From: Cerrena zonata
Taxonomy: Eukaryota > Basidiomycota > Agaricomycetes > Polyporales > Cerrenaceae
Assembly (NCBI GenBank): GCA_038087015.1
Contig: JASBNA010000005.1
Location: 558,001-622,000 of the forward strand
Direction: 5' to 3'
DNA: 64,000 nucleotides
In this document: in pieces, positions 1-11,479 of the stretch
Position numbering within the stretch: the first letter of the stretch is position 1
Layout of the letters: the number at the start of each line of letters is the position of its first letter
Translations under genes and position numbers: made by a program
Notes under the pieces: generated by a model
Databases searched by the model: none
What the model saw: only the letters and a program-made list of their open reading frames with translations
Told to the model about the DNA's origin: nothing

Positions 1-1708
1 TACTGCATCTGGAAGTGACTCGATGCGTTTAGAGAAAGAGCCCTGGTAATATTGAGACCATAATCATCCATTCAACCCCATATATCGATTAGGACTTACG
101 GTGACAGTAACGAAAATAAGTCCGGAGCCCGGGAAGAAATCCTCATGATCGAGGCTTTGCCAAACAGCATATCGACCGCGTTCCCTATCAGCGTACAACC
201 CCATCTAAATCACGTCAATACACATCAAACACATAATCCCGATGTTGAGCAAAACCTACCTCCGAATCGAACCAGAACTTATGCGGAAATTGGAGGAATA
301 TCTTAGTGAATACACCCTGCAGAGATCATTAGTTGTCTTGCGCGTGATAGTCTTCCGAGGTCGCTCTCACCATTGTCATACTATGTATAGCCTCTCGTTT
401 CCATAAGGGTAAAGCAGGCGAAAAACGAACATCATCATGCTGAAGAACACCTAAGCTGAAACCGATGTCAGTACGGATTACTAGTCTCATAGGGAAACGG
501 TTACCTAAAGGTACAAATGGCATAGTCTGCTCTGAGTTTCGCTCCATTGGCTAATGTAACCTGGACCCCATTCGAAGAATGCTTAATGACACTGACAGTG
601 GAATTGAACAGAATTCGTTTCAGATCCTGTCCGAGAAATTCTTCGCCTTCGGCCTGGATCAAAGTTTTGAACCCTCTCTGGTCTACTGACATTCTATTAT
701 TATCAGAGAACCCTCCAGCGTCGGGTCTGAAAGTGAAATTGTTAGCCTAAGCCATGCCCAAGTAGAATTGGGGTCACAGCGGAACATGAAGTTAGCCAGA
801 TTGAGCACTAGACGAGCTCCAATCTGACTTCCGTCCCTGGAAGGAGGTCAAGGCAGAGAGGATCGTGAGATATGGGACATTACCCAGGATGATGCAAGCC
901 ATGAAGTCTCTTCGGGTGTTTGGGAGAATTCCCAGTCGAACTGTGAATCCATGAGGCGAGGAGAACCGAGTATGTCGCTGAACTTACGAGAAAGTATTCG
1001 GCAGCCATTTCATGAGGTGTTTGAGGCTTGGAGCCTGTTATAGAGTAACCGCCGCGTGCGGTAGTATCTACTAATCCTTTGGGTATACGGGCACCTATTG
1101 GTAAACACGATTAGTCCATGAGCGGAAAGGAGGGAGATGGGTTGAACCAACCCGCAGAATTGGTTAGTCGGTTGTAATTCTTTAGCAGCAGCAAGGAATT
1201 CTTGGCGAAAGTCTGCTGGTCCACTCTCGTTGAACGTTGCTGAAAGATTCGTGAAAACATCAGCACTATCCAAATAATATATCAGGTGGAATACGTACTC
1301 ATGCTTTCAAAGAAATGGCTCTTCCGCGTCGTGATATCGTGTTTCTTTGCCAAAGGTCCAAATGGGGTTCGTTGGCCCATTTTTCGTGCTTGTACCTTGA
1401 ACCCAGTTGGCTCCGACTTCGAGGTTGTATTCGCGATCAACAGCTCCGAATCGGTGATTCCTCATTCTGCCACCTAACTCATGGCGAGCTTCGACAATGA
1501 GAAAGTCTGTTACGCCCTGGTCATACAAGCTGCGTGCAGCAGTGAGACCTGCTACACCTCCACCCAGAATTAACACCTTGGCATCCTTGGCCGACGGAGC
1601 AGACAAAGTAACTTGGGCAGCGTCTCCGACAGGAAGACCATATGCGAAATGGTTCAGGATGCAAGCGAGTGCACCGAGTACACTGACGACAACAGTTGGT
1701 CGTGGCAT
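1..1708 (-). CDS. Polyamine-oxidase-like flavin amine oxidase, 3' end beyond left edge, reading frame disturbed
   Basis: Oxidative deamination of polyamines or related amines is the expected family role; secretion is inferred. The ATG at 1708 opens a hydrophobic signal-peptide-like stretch (about residues 5-24). An FAD dinucleotide-binding motif follows (VLILGGGVAGLTAARSL), then the E-A-R of the FAD ribose-binding loop, GGRM, and the conserved VGANWVQGT. Downstream exons give FDWEFSQTPEETSWLASSW (about 940-885), DNNRMSVDQRGFKTLIQAEG (746-514), FSPALPLWKREAIHSMTM, GVFTKIFLQFPHKFWFDSE, then WQSLDHEDFFPGSG and KRIESLPDA at the edge, all in the family order. Oddities: around 1354-1270 the family-like reading (LAKKHDITTRKSHFFESMST) lies in another frame from the exon before it, and a further discontinuity occurs near 1110. 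This could be a decaying gene or one-base sequence errors. Family assignment is strong; functionality is uncertain. Confidence 0.8.
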
Positions 1709-4088
1709 GACGAATTGACGGCCCTGAGGAAGTGGTCATGTCTTCAAGTTTACCCCGCATATATATCCACGATAAGACCGTTATGCGGAGAAGAGTCTTC
1801 GATCGTTTGCGAAACGTTGTGATAGGCTCGACTGGATTTTCTAGGCATTACCTCCCAAGCGAACGGTATGCGGGCAAAACAAGCTCGCTTCCCGCTGCAA
1901 ATCAGGTCAACATTCTTCGAAGACGCCATGATCCGAGAGTTGAATGAGATAGCAATGAAAGGGTCTGAGAGTGTACGATTCGGCTGATCGTATTTATGGT
2001 TCTGCATATCGTGTCAACAGTTAATGATAAGAGCGACCCGATAGAAGCCAGTAAATACGGCATAGAACATATCGACAGTCCAACTGAGACATCTCCGGAT
2101 AGACATAGGGATACCGAAGTGAGAGCGTCAATATATTCCTGACGAGGTCAGCAGTGCCAGCGAGGTGGTGTAAGTAGACAAATAATTTTAATAAAACTTA
2201 GAACGAGGGAGATTTTGACTGGTAACCATGCTTTGAGAAGCCAGTATGATAGCGGAGTCTGCTCATGGATTCGGTCATGATGACGTTCTGCGGTAACAGA
2301 CTTCGGATAAGATGGGATTTTAATGTCATCTTTGTAAGATATGAAGGAAAGTTGTCTCAGGCCGTTTCATCAAAGCTTGGTGGTGTACCTAGTGAGAGCT
2401 AGTTAGACCCATCATTTGCTATTAGCTTACGGTAGCTGGACTTGGCTTACCCGCTTCCTCGAGACCACCGAAGCAATCATTTCCTACTTGAAAGCATGTC
2501 TTGAATCCTCAATGAGTCCAAGTCAGTGGGATGCTGAGGTCCTGTAGCGACAATTGCAGTCACGCGAGCATCGAGCGCTCCTGCTAGCCTCCTACCGAAT
2601 GGGGTAGCCCGCGCATTCCAGTACGTTTGCATTAGTAGACTAAGTTATATATATGCTATGCGACATTTATCTCGTAGGTTCTGCAGTCGATGAGAGCACT
2701 GACGGAGGTAGGGCGACTGTTTTCTATCTCTGGAGACTGAGTTCAAACTATGAGCTTATGCGCAAGGTGGTGCCCCCGATTGATAGGAGAGCAGCGAGTG
2801 GTTGCGAAGTCGTACTCAAGATCTTATTGTGTCGACGGGCTAGTTGCATGATAGGATAGGATGAAACTAGGAACTCGGAACTCCCGAAGTCGAGGAGTCC
2901 TCAAAGGAGGAGCCTTTATAGCGACCTACCACGTGGATATCGGGAACGAACAGGCGCCAGCGTAAAACAATATGCCTCGTACTTATACTTTGACTGATCC
3001 ACAGGAACGAGCAAGTTGGTCTCTCTCGCTTTCTCTTATAGGCTGCAAAAATCTCGAGGTTTTATTGTCATCTACAAAATATTCTCCGACCCAACAATCT
3101 GGGTGTAACGAAAAGTCTGATGAACATGGTCATAAAAGTGTTTCCGTGAACATAGATCCTTTGGAGATATCGAGGTAGTATCGAGGGATCTCTTGTACTG
3201 GGACGAACGTGTACTGTCGGCGAGCACAAATGGTCGAAACGGGGCTTGGATGCGCTTAGACACGGTTGAAGCTGGTCAAAGTAAGCACCGCTATCAATAC
3301 TTTTTACTGGTTCTCAGCTCTGATCGATGTCAGGGACCACTAAGTGGGTTTGCACTACTTTGCAGATGTGAACGTACCGGTGTTAGGTAACTTATGAATC
3401 CGGAGTGCCGATTCTGTCTTTATCCAGAATTTCGTACCTCTCCAAACACCATGGTCCACCAGCCTGCGCCTGCCAACAGCATATGACTACTGAGTTGAGA
3501 TGTGTTTTCGTGATGATCGAACCACAATCGTTTCTGATCACCATGGAATCATGTCAACAATCCGTAACCCTGTATTCGGCCAATCATTGAAGATCGTTGC
3601 ATTGGCAGCTAGTATTTCTCACCCTGTATAGCCTTCAGCTTATAGACTGCTTTGTAACAGTTCAACATCCTTCCGTTTACACATTCCTATTGTCACTTAC
3701 AGCTATAGCATCCCACATATCACAGGTTTTCATAGGATAAGGTTCTGGAAGTGGTGTCGTTCCGATAGACAGCTCACCTCGTGGACTTCCGCGGAGTTTC
3801 CCTTCAATTCATGTGGCAGGCGGTGTGCCCTGTGGGACGGCCCCAAATTCTAGGCATATCACATTCGCGATTATTTCGTTGCGTATGTCCGTGATGGCTT
3901 GACTGGCCTATCCTGTTCCCGAGGGAGGATCTAACAAATGATTAGCCTGAAGTAGAAACAATAAAACGAATGGCTCGAGCGGCGTGCATAGAATTTCCTC
4001 TTTCTTTCGTTCTTTCTTCCGTCGTCCCCGCCAACCTGAGTACCTACGCTCCCCCCTGGGGCGATCGGTTTCTTACAGACTGGAAGTG
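1709..4088. other. Gene-poor intergenic region
   Basis: About 2.4 kb between the divergent polyamine-oxidase-like and DUF6533 genes. Open frames here are short (under 90 codons), without recognisable motifs or a consistent exon pattern. A TATA-like GATATATATG on the minus strand (about 1755-1764) lies some 50 bp upstream of the oxidase ATG and may be its promoter. I see no repeat or RNA gene. Confidence 0.5.
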
Positions 4089-6002
4089 ATGTCTATTCCT
4101 GGTGGCGTTGGTCTCTCTCAGTCCATAGAGACTATCATTCGTCATGGAGCAGCAGTCCGGTGAGTGCTTGACCTTGCTTGATCCTCGCAGAAACAACGTG
4201 TCCTGATGCAAGATTTATTTCTAGGTCAATGACGCGTATGTTCTTCTAAAGCTTAGGCCCTTGGTGTTCTTCGTTCAATATCGCTTCATTTTTCTAGTCG
4301 CTGGATTTACCATCCTTGCGTACGATCATATACTGACTGTACGTATCACTGTCTTCGTTTATGGCTTGGACTAAACCTTCTACTACATCCAGTTTAGTCA
4401 AGAGGTATTTGAATTGCATTCGTGGTGACTCGTTCGAAGGAACTGAGAATGTTAACGCTAGGTGGACCTGATATGGAGGGCTTCGTCATTCTCTTTTGCT
4501 TCTGCTATCTTTCTCTTCGTAAGTAGCAGTTTGACCCTGACATACAATAGGAGCTCAAAGTTTCTTGATCTAGAACCGTTACACTGTGTACGCCATGCAG
4601 TCGTTGTCCTGCAGACCCCTTATTAAGCTCGTTCTATAGCCCCTTAATGCTTATCGTTGACATCTACGGTATGACATCCCTCGCTCTAACAGTACTGATA
4701 TATTGACCCATACATATACAGAGTTCTTCGGTGTTGCGGACGACTCTGCGATGGTACGTTGCCTGCCGGCCCTATGGAACAATGATCGGATGACATAATA
4801 ATCTATTCAGTTTTGTAAAGTGTGGACAGGCCTACAAAGTGTATTGACTGTTATGTCTTTCATGTCTATCCATGGTGCGTATCTTGACATCTTGACATCT
4901 TCTACATCCACTGAACCATATCTCAGCAATCGCTGCCCTCCGTATACATGCCCTTCACAACGGCAAAGTATGGGTCAAGCATCTGCTCTGGATAGCAGGC
5001 GCGATCTATTTTCTGTCTTCAGCGTCTATCATCGTCACTGCCCAAGTGCAATTACTACGTGAGTTTGTAAACTCTTTAACGAACTCAAAATGTTGAAATG
5101 CTTTATGACTCCAGCAAACATGCAGCCATTTCACCATGCATGTGTGGGACAGGTGTGTTGACCGATCTATGTCCGAATTTATGACATGATTCTAATAGTG
5201 TATCGCTACTAGATTCCTTGGTTTCTATGGATGGTTTGGTTGCCAAGGTATGTCTAACGGGTGATCAACACGTCCCTTTGGTAAACCTTTTTAATATTCT
5301 ATAGCGTGATTTTCGAATCAGTACTGTTCACGCTTACCGTGTGTGCGATGCTAGACGCCGACAGACGACGTACATTGAACACTCTTTCACACATCTTATT
5401 TCGTGACGGTAAGTCTCTTCGTTTTCCGAAGGAACTTTGTGCTTACGACCTCGTATTTTTACAGGCATGCTGTATTTCATCGTCGTATCTTGTGAGTTGC
5501 TCAAAGTTGTGATCTTTGCATACACACAAAAGCTAATATGATGAATATTAGTTTGCTCTTTGTTTTCGTTACTGTAAGGGCAATCTTCTATCCTGACAAT
5601 ACTCTTTCTTAATCCTTCTATCAGCGTTTGGGCCTTTGCGGATCCGAGTTTATCCGGTCTGGCTCGATAGTAAGTGTTAACTCTATTCTTCGCTATTCCG
5701 AACTCGACTAACGCTGCTCTAAAAGCTTTGCATTGGCAGTTGTCAACATTGCAGGGTCTCGGATGGTACTGAACCTGAAGTCATATGCCGCATCCCAATC
5801 CTTCTCCGGCCTCACGTCGAGCTGGGGTAACATAACACCCTCAACAACTGTCCGGTTCCCTGCCACTTATGTGTCGGCTCAAAGACCTGATCCAATTGGC
5901 ACCAAATCGTCGCGGTCTTATGTTGATCTAGTTGATCTGGAAATGCACGCAATAGAGCGTGACAACCAGCAAGTCGGGACTCGAATGATGCATCAATCTT
6001 GA
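4089..6002 (+). CDS. DUF6533-type seven-transmembrane protein (first copy)
   Basis: Integral membrane protein of the basidiomycete DUF6533 type; function unknown, topology reminiscent of 7-TM receptors. The ATG exon (4089, beginning MSIPGGVGLSQSIETII) is followed by short exons giving VAGFTILAYDHILT, FSQEVDLIWRA, then NRYTPLMLIVDIYE. That order (Y/F-D-H, then D-x-I-W, then NRY) is the DUF6533 signature. Further membrane helices are VWTGLQSVLTVMSFMS, then an A-L-R-I-H-A-L segment and the following helix near 4930-5060, IPWFLWMVWLP, VIFESVLFTLTVCAML and GMLYFIVVS. A final exon from about 5729 (FALAVVNIAGSRMVLNLKSY) leads into a polar cytoplasmic-type tail ending in TGA at 6002. About ten small introns cut the gene. 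Exact limits of the smallest exons are inferred. A second gene of this type lies at 25997-27785. Confidence 0.75.
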
Positions 6003-6422
6003 CCACTCGACGTTCAGGTAAATATGTGACACTACGTGTATTTTAAACTTTAGGTGGCCCTTGTATTTCTAGCTTATTCCGCTTATTGATTATTGGTTTC
6101 AATATCGACAATGTATAGGTTTGAAAACACAGAAGGATCGAATCACAAAGGTGAACCTGTCTGTAAGGTCTGCGGCTCCATCCCATTAGAGGATAAAATC
6201 TCCTCCCCCGGTCCGTCGCCCCGCCCTCCAATTCCGGTGCTGCAAAATTGGAACACGAACCATCAGGCAACACTTCGATTCAGAGTAACGGTCAAATGAC
6301 AAGAGTTTTACTGTCATGTGTGCTACGGACAAGTGGTGTCTTGGCCGCCCTGAAAGCGCATACAAAACTCAGCTTGAACTCGAAAGCTTTCTCCTAAACG
6401 CCAAACCTCAACAGGCGCGACC

Positions 6423-8736
6423 ATGACAGGGTTTTCTCTACGTTTGGTCTTTTTCTGGTTTCTCCTCACTTCTACGGCGCAGGCAGCGATTAACAGGCAT
6501 GCTATAGTCTCTCAGTTCAACCCTATTCGAAATGCTTCAAATCCTAATACTCCTATGCAAGTCGGAAATGGCGGGTTTGCCTTTGGTGCTGATGTAACAG
6601 GACTCCAGACTTTTCTTCCCTTTGCTATCATGTCTTCTTGGGGATGGAAGAATGATAGTTTCCCTCCCGGAAAGACGTTACATGACATTGAGAATTACCA
6701 AGGCGTTAGTTGGGATTCGCACGGACGACCCGTTGAATACATGTTCGGTGGAGAGCCCACTGTCCAGCAGTGGTTGATCTCAAATCCGAATCGTGTCAAC
6801 CTGGGTCGCATTGGCCTACTTTTTCGGGATAGTAATGGACACACACTCAAAGTTGCTGAAGAAAATCTCACTGACATACACCAAGAGCTTGACCTCTGGT
6901 CAGGAACGATTACAAGCTCTTTTACGTACAACAGCGATAAGGTCACGGTTCGGACTTATTCTGCTCAAAGTTCGAGCACTGTTGGCGTGGAAATAACCTC
7001 ATCACTAATCGAAAATGGTCACTTGGGTGTATTCCTCGATTTCCCGTGGAATGACGGCACTGCGAAATTTTCGGCGCCGTTTGTAGGCGTTTGGAATGCC
7101 ACAAGCAACCATACCACTTCCCTGAAAGCAGGTAGGGGTCTGGGGAATAACGTCCAAGCCGAAATAACCCATACACTCGTCAATAATACCTTCATTACCT
7201 CTGTTGGAGGCGACGTTTTCAAGATATCTCGAGATCCCTTATCTACTCACCGGTACAGCCTTCTCCCTAGCAAGAAATCAGAAACGTTCTCGCTAGCAAT
7301 AGGTTACTCACTTGACAATCCGAAGTCCATCCCTACACCTAGCGACGTCTCCCGCGAGTCTGAAAATGTTTGGGAAACTTACTGGAGGAAGAGCGGTTTC
7401 ATTGATGTGACGACAGGATCCACTGATAGCAGAGCTCGCGAACTTCAAAGGCGAATCATTCTGTCACGCTATCTTATGCGTGTAAATGAAGCCGGTGATA
7501 CACCTCCCCAAGAGGTAAATCTATACGTTCTTGGATTTAAAATCCCCGCTCACATTCCATTAGTCAGGACTTGTCAATAACGGATGGGTACAGTATTTCC
7601 TTTTGAGAACGAAATACACCATACTCATTAGGCTGATCTGTTAGTATGGGAAATTCCACATGGAGATGGTTTTCTGGCATCTCGCGCATTGGGCTCTGTG
7701 GGATAACTGGGACCTCCTTCAGCGTCCTATCGCTGCGTACTCACGCTTTCTAGCTACGTCTATCCAACGAGCCCAAAAGCAACAAGGTTATCAGAGCGGG
7801 GCCAGATGGTCAAAGATGACCGACCCTTCTGGTCGTTCCGCTCCGGGCCAGATTAACGAATTACTCATCTGGCAACAACCCCATCCACTTGTCTTCGCGG
7901 AATACGAGTACCGTGCTACCAAATCCGAAGCTACTCTGCAGAAATGGTTGCAGGTAGTAAACGAGACGGCCAACTGGATGGCCGACTTCGCATGGTTCAA
8001 CTCTAGCACGGGAAAATACGACTTGGGCCCGCCGATGTATGTCGTGAGCGAAGATACCAGCCCTAACGTAACTCGAAACCCCGCGTTCGAATTGGCATAC
8101 TGGAGACATGGTTTGGATCTAGCGGAGACGTGGTTGAATCGTCTTAACAAACCTATCCCCGAAAAATGGTCCGAGGTTAAAGCAAACCTCGCGCCACTTC
8201 CTATTGAGAATGGGCTGTACGCGGTGTATGAAGGTCTCGAGGATAACTTTTGGACGGATCCGCCATACATCAACGACCACCCTGCTCTTGTAGGACTGCA
8301 CGGATGGTTGCCGCTTACAGCCAATGTGAATCTCGAAATTGCTAAAGCAACGGCCGACAAGGCTTATACAAGCTGGAATATCAGCAATTGTTGGGGGTAA
8401 AGTCCTCAGTTGTGAAATCTTACGATCAGTGTTCTTAACCTTGTGTCTAACAATAGGTGGGACTTTCCAATGCTCGCTATGTCCGCGGCACGCAATGGCG
8501 AAACCGAGCAAGCCATCGATTGGTTACTGCACCCATTATTCGAATTTGATGATGTAGGAATGCCTATCGGTGGGGTGCGAGTGCCGACACCTTATTTCCC
8601 TGGTTCTGGCGCATTGCTCTATGCCGTGGCGATGATGGCGGCAGGTTGGGACCAAAATAGTTCTACGAACAGTAGTCCAGGGTTTCCTCCGAATGGTTGG
8701 AATGTGAGGTCGGAGGGTATCAAACAGGCGATGTAG
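6423..8736 (+). CDS. Secreted six-hairpin (alpha/alpha)6 glycosidase-like protein
   Basis: Probable extracellular glycoside hydrolase of the six-hairpin superfamily (GH65/GH95-like fold); the substrate cannot be read from sequence. The ATG at 6423 starts a clear signal peptide (LRLVFFWFLLTSTAQA). The N-terminal domain carries MQVGNGGFAFGADVTGLQTF and many N-x-S/T sequons, fitting a secreted glycoprotein. After a small exon (GLVNNGW, about 7569-7589) the helical barrel begins with YGKFHMEMVFWHLAHWALW, a segment common in this superfamily, and continues through RPIAAYSRFLATSIQRA and WMADFAWFNSSTGKYDLGPP. A last intron (about 8396-8457, CWG to WDFPMLAMSAARNGETEQA) precedes the C-terminal exon ending at 8736. 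The product is about 710-720 residues. No truncation is seen. Superfamily call is good; the exact GH family and catalytic acids are not assigned. Confidence 0.82.
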
Positions 8737-9061
8737 AGTTGGATTTAGCCTGCGATTTCTGTGTATTCATCTAGTATCACCTCATGAATCTGTATAAATC
8801 AAATCCAATCCAACAACATATTGTGCATACTGTATGCCGTAGAACTCGGAGTTTGAACGTAAAATATAGTCACGGTAGCTTGAACCAGCCTAATCAATTT
8901 GACCTTCTGAGACTGTTTGTCGAAACTCCCCTGGGTAGGTACAACAAGAAAATATAAATTGTGGTAAACGACGGTAACTATTAATGAGTAATTATATTAA
9001 AGTATCCATATAAGCTTTATAGAAGTGCACGACGGAGTCCATAATGATCGTATGGTTAGAG

Positions 9062-10571
9062 TTAGAGTTCTAGGTGCTGTGCCATTTTCTTCATCGAAGA
9101 CGGCGCCTTGCCGGCTTCCAATTCCTCGAGCAAGCTAAGTATATCACTTGCGCACCCGAAGGAAAGGGTGAAACCAGCGCCCCCTTGGCCGTAGGAATGG
9201 ATGATACGGCTCATAGATCCATCAGTCTTTTGACGGAGCTCTCGTTCTACTCGCACATTTTCTCCGCGGAAAGGTCGGAGACCTTGAACGAAGCCTGCTT
9301 CTGGATCATATTCGGCATTTTCTAATCCAGGGACGAACTTGTTGCAACGATCCCGCATACGGCGGACTTCTGGACTATCGATTGTCAGGTCCAGGGGCAT
9401 GTTGGGCTGTGCAAGACCTAGAATGATGACTATGTATTAGAGTTTTGTCCTAAGGGGCAAAGAAAGTCTATTTACCGCCGAGGATGAGGATCTGGTCGTT
9501 TCGCGGCACGATGAAGACAATTCCGCCGTCGTCATCGCGTTTAGCGACATCATGGGCGACAACCAAGGCTTCAGTGACTTTGGGGAATCTTGTGCCATCG
9601 TTAACAACCCGGATAAGAGCTCCCCTCAGAGGGTACACGGATTCGTCGCCGGCGAGTTCATAACCACCGAGACCGGTAGCATGGACTATGGCGTGGGCAT
9701 CGAATCTCTCGAGCAAGGCATTCTCCTGTTCCAGGAGGTCACCAGAAATCCGTTCTGTTACGAACTGTGCGCCTTTAGAAGCAAGGGTGGTGTATAGCCA
9801 GTTCATGTAAGCATCCGTGTCGATAGCAGGGGATAGGTGTTGATACGAATCCACAACCCCGGCTTTCTGGTTGACTGCGTGTTGTTGTACTAGGGTACTG
9901 TCGCGCTTAAATCCACGGATCTAAGAAGGATGGGATTAGAATAAAGTTCGATATTAAGATTGGAGCTGAAACTAACGCCGACAGCCTCAATCTCGAGCAT
10001 CTTTTCATATTCGTCGGGTATTTCTTCAATAGCGTGATCGAAGAAGAAGTTGGCCATCCGCATACGAATACCATGAGGTGTTTGCTCCTGATCGGGGAGA
10101 ATCTTCTGCAGTTTCTCAAACGCGCGGTAAGAGGTCATGCACCAGTGTTTTGACTTTCGCAAGGAGATAACATCGGTATGTTTTCCCGCAGACCGCTGGA
10201 GGGTATTCCCATCTGGGTCGTGATATGTCAATATCATACAATATTTCTTTTTTCACTTGGTGACTTACAGGGCACCAGCAATTTGTGACGTGATACGGTC
10301 TTCTAGAGATGCCCACTTGTCCGAAATAATGGTGACCTCGTAGCCAGCATCAAGTAGTGCCCATGCATTCTGTTATACATATCATTGAGTATTCAATTCA
10401 ATCCAAATAAGTCGTAGAACTAACCGTCATGCCTGTGACACCACCGCCAATCACGATGATGCGTTTGTGAGCATTGGAGAACCGATTAGGGTTGAAGCCT
10501 TGTTGGAGAGTAAGCTCGCCGTTGACCTTGGTAAGGTATACATTAGGGGTAGAGGATACGGTGCCAGGCAT
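9062..10571 (-). CDS. D-amino-acid oxidase-like FAD oxidoreductase
   Basis: Predicted to oxidise D-amino acids to 2-oxo acids with release of ammonia and peroxide. The ATG at 10571 leads to an FAD Rossmann motif (RIIVIGGGVTGM), followed by the next exon's NAWALLDAGYEVTIISDKWA. GALWEYPPAVCGKHTD is rebuilt across an intron at about 10268-10211. Later come KSKHWCMTSYRAFEKL, GVVDSYQHLSPAIDTDAYMN, HAIVHATGLGGYELAGD and QGLRPFRGENVRVERE. The C-terminal exon holds the family signature IIHSYGQGGAGFTLSFGCA (about 9225-9165). Four or more short introns separate exons and their phases join cleanly. It ends in HLEL, so the usual peroxisomal SKL-type tripeptide is not seen, which is unusual for this family. 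Convergent with the glycosidase. Confidence 0.85.
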
Positions 10572-10710
10572 ATTGAGATAAAAGGATTGATATAGATGTG
10601 AAGTTGTGTCAAAGACGAAGAATAAGTTGAGTAGTGAGCCCCAAAGTGATTAAAAGGCTGGTAAAGCTGGTAAGGTGAGTCGATGCAGAATATTGCTCTT
10701 CATCGAAGAG

Positions 10711-10718
10711 CATTTATA
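10711..10718 (-). promoter_or_regulatory. TATA-like element of the D-amino-acid oxidase gene
   Basis: TATAAATG on the minus strand, about 140 bp upstream of the ATG at 10571. Position and sequence fit a TATA box with a leader of about 100 nt. This is inference from motif and distance only. Confidence 0.35.
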
Positions 10719-11479
10719 CATTGCTACCGTGCGTCAACCTGCCCCGATGTCCAACATGAGTCGAGCGTTGAAAAATATGAAACAGACCTCTTGACGGTCC
10801 GAGTGAACGAAATCGCCGAGTCAGTGTAAAATTAAAATAAAATAGTTTGACTTCATTCATGGCAGTTGCGGTACAGCTGGGCGCCACGGACATCCGTTTT
10901 CCTGTTGATCAGCGACTCACTGGCTACTATTCACTCAATTCAGTGACCCGTGTGGAAAATCGCGGTGATGACATCGGAGTCTGAGAGGCACTGTCCTCCC
11001 ACACATAGCAATGTGCCTCCTAAGAATAGGGACGTAGGAAGCTCTTTGGTATCCGTTTTAGTCCGATCATACCGTGAGCACTTCTCTAAACAGATAGCCA
11101 CAAGTACGCCGTCAATTGAGAAACTACCAGCAATTTCATTCATACCTGAGTAAACAATTTTTCTATATCTCCCCGGAGAGTTGCACAAGCCGGAGATAGA
11201 CTTGAAAGGCGGAGAAAGAGCATATTTCCTGAGGTTCCTCAATCGGAGACCTGCCTGGAGCCCCATTGTTACAAAATGGGAACTCTAGCACAGCCTGGTT
11301 TTGCCCGGCTCGTCAGGTAGGGGCGCTCCGACTCGATGATTGATCTCATACTCGATCTAAGCGACAGAAATAGGCACCCGTCAGGACTCCTCACCTGTCT
11401 AAGTTGTTCGGTACTGTTGAGTCTTGACATTCAGACACTACACTCTCGTTAGACTTCTCGACAAACTCAACAAATTAAA

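Noticed and set aside
2972..3390. Consecutive short open frames in the left gene-poor region
   Set aside because: No motif, signal peptide or exon continuity between them; lengths fit chance.
6093..6299. Short frame with a C-x-x-C pair (VCKVCGSIP) on the plus strand
   Set aside because: Only 68 codons, no second zinc-binding pair, no homology recognised, and it lies in the short gap upstream of the glycosidase.
7791..8360. 189-codon minus-strand frame opposite the glycosidase
   Set aside because: It is a shadow of the well-supported plus-strand exon.
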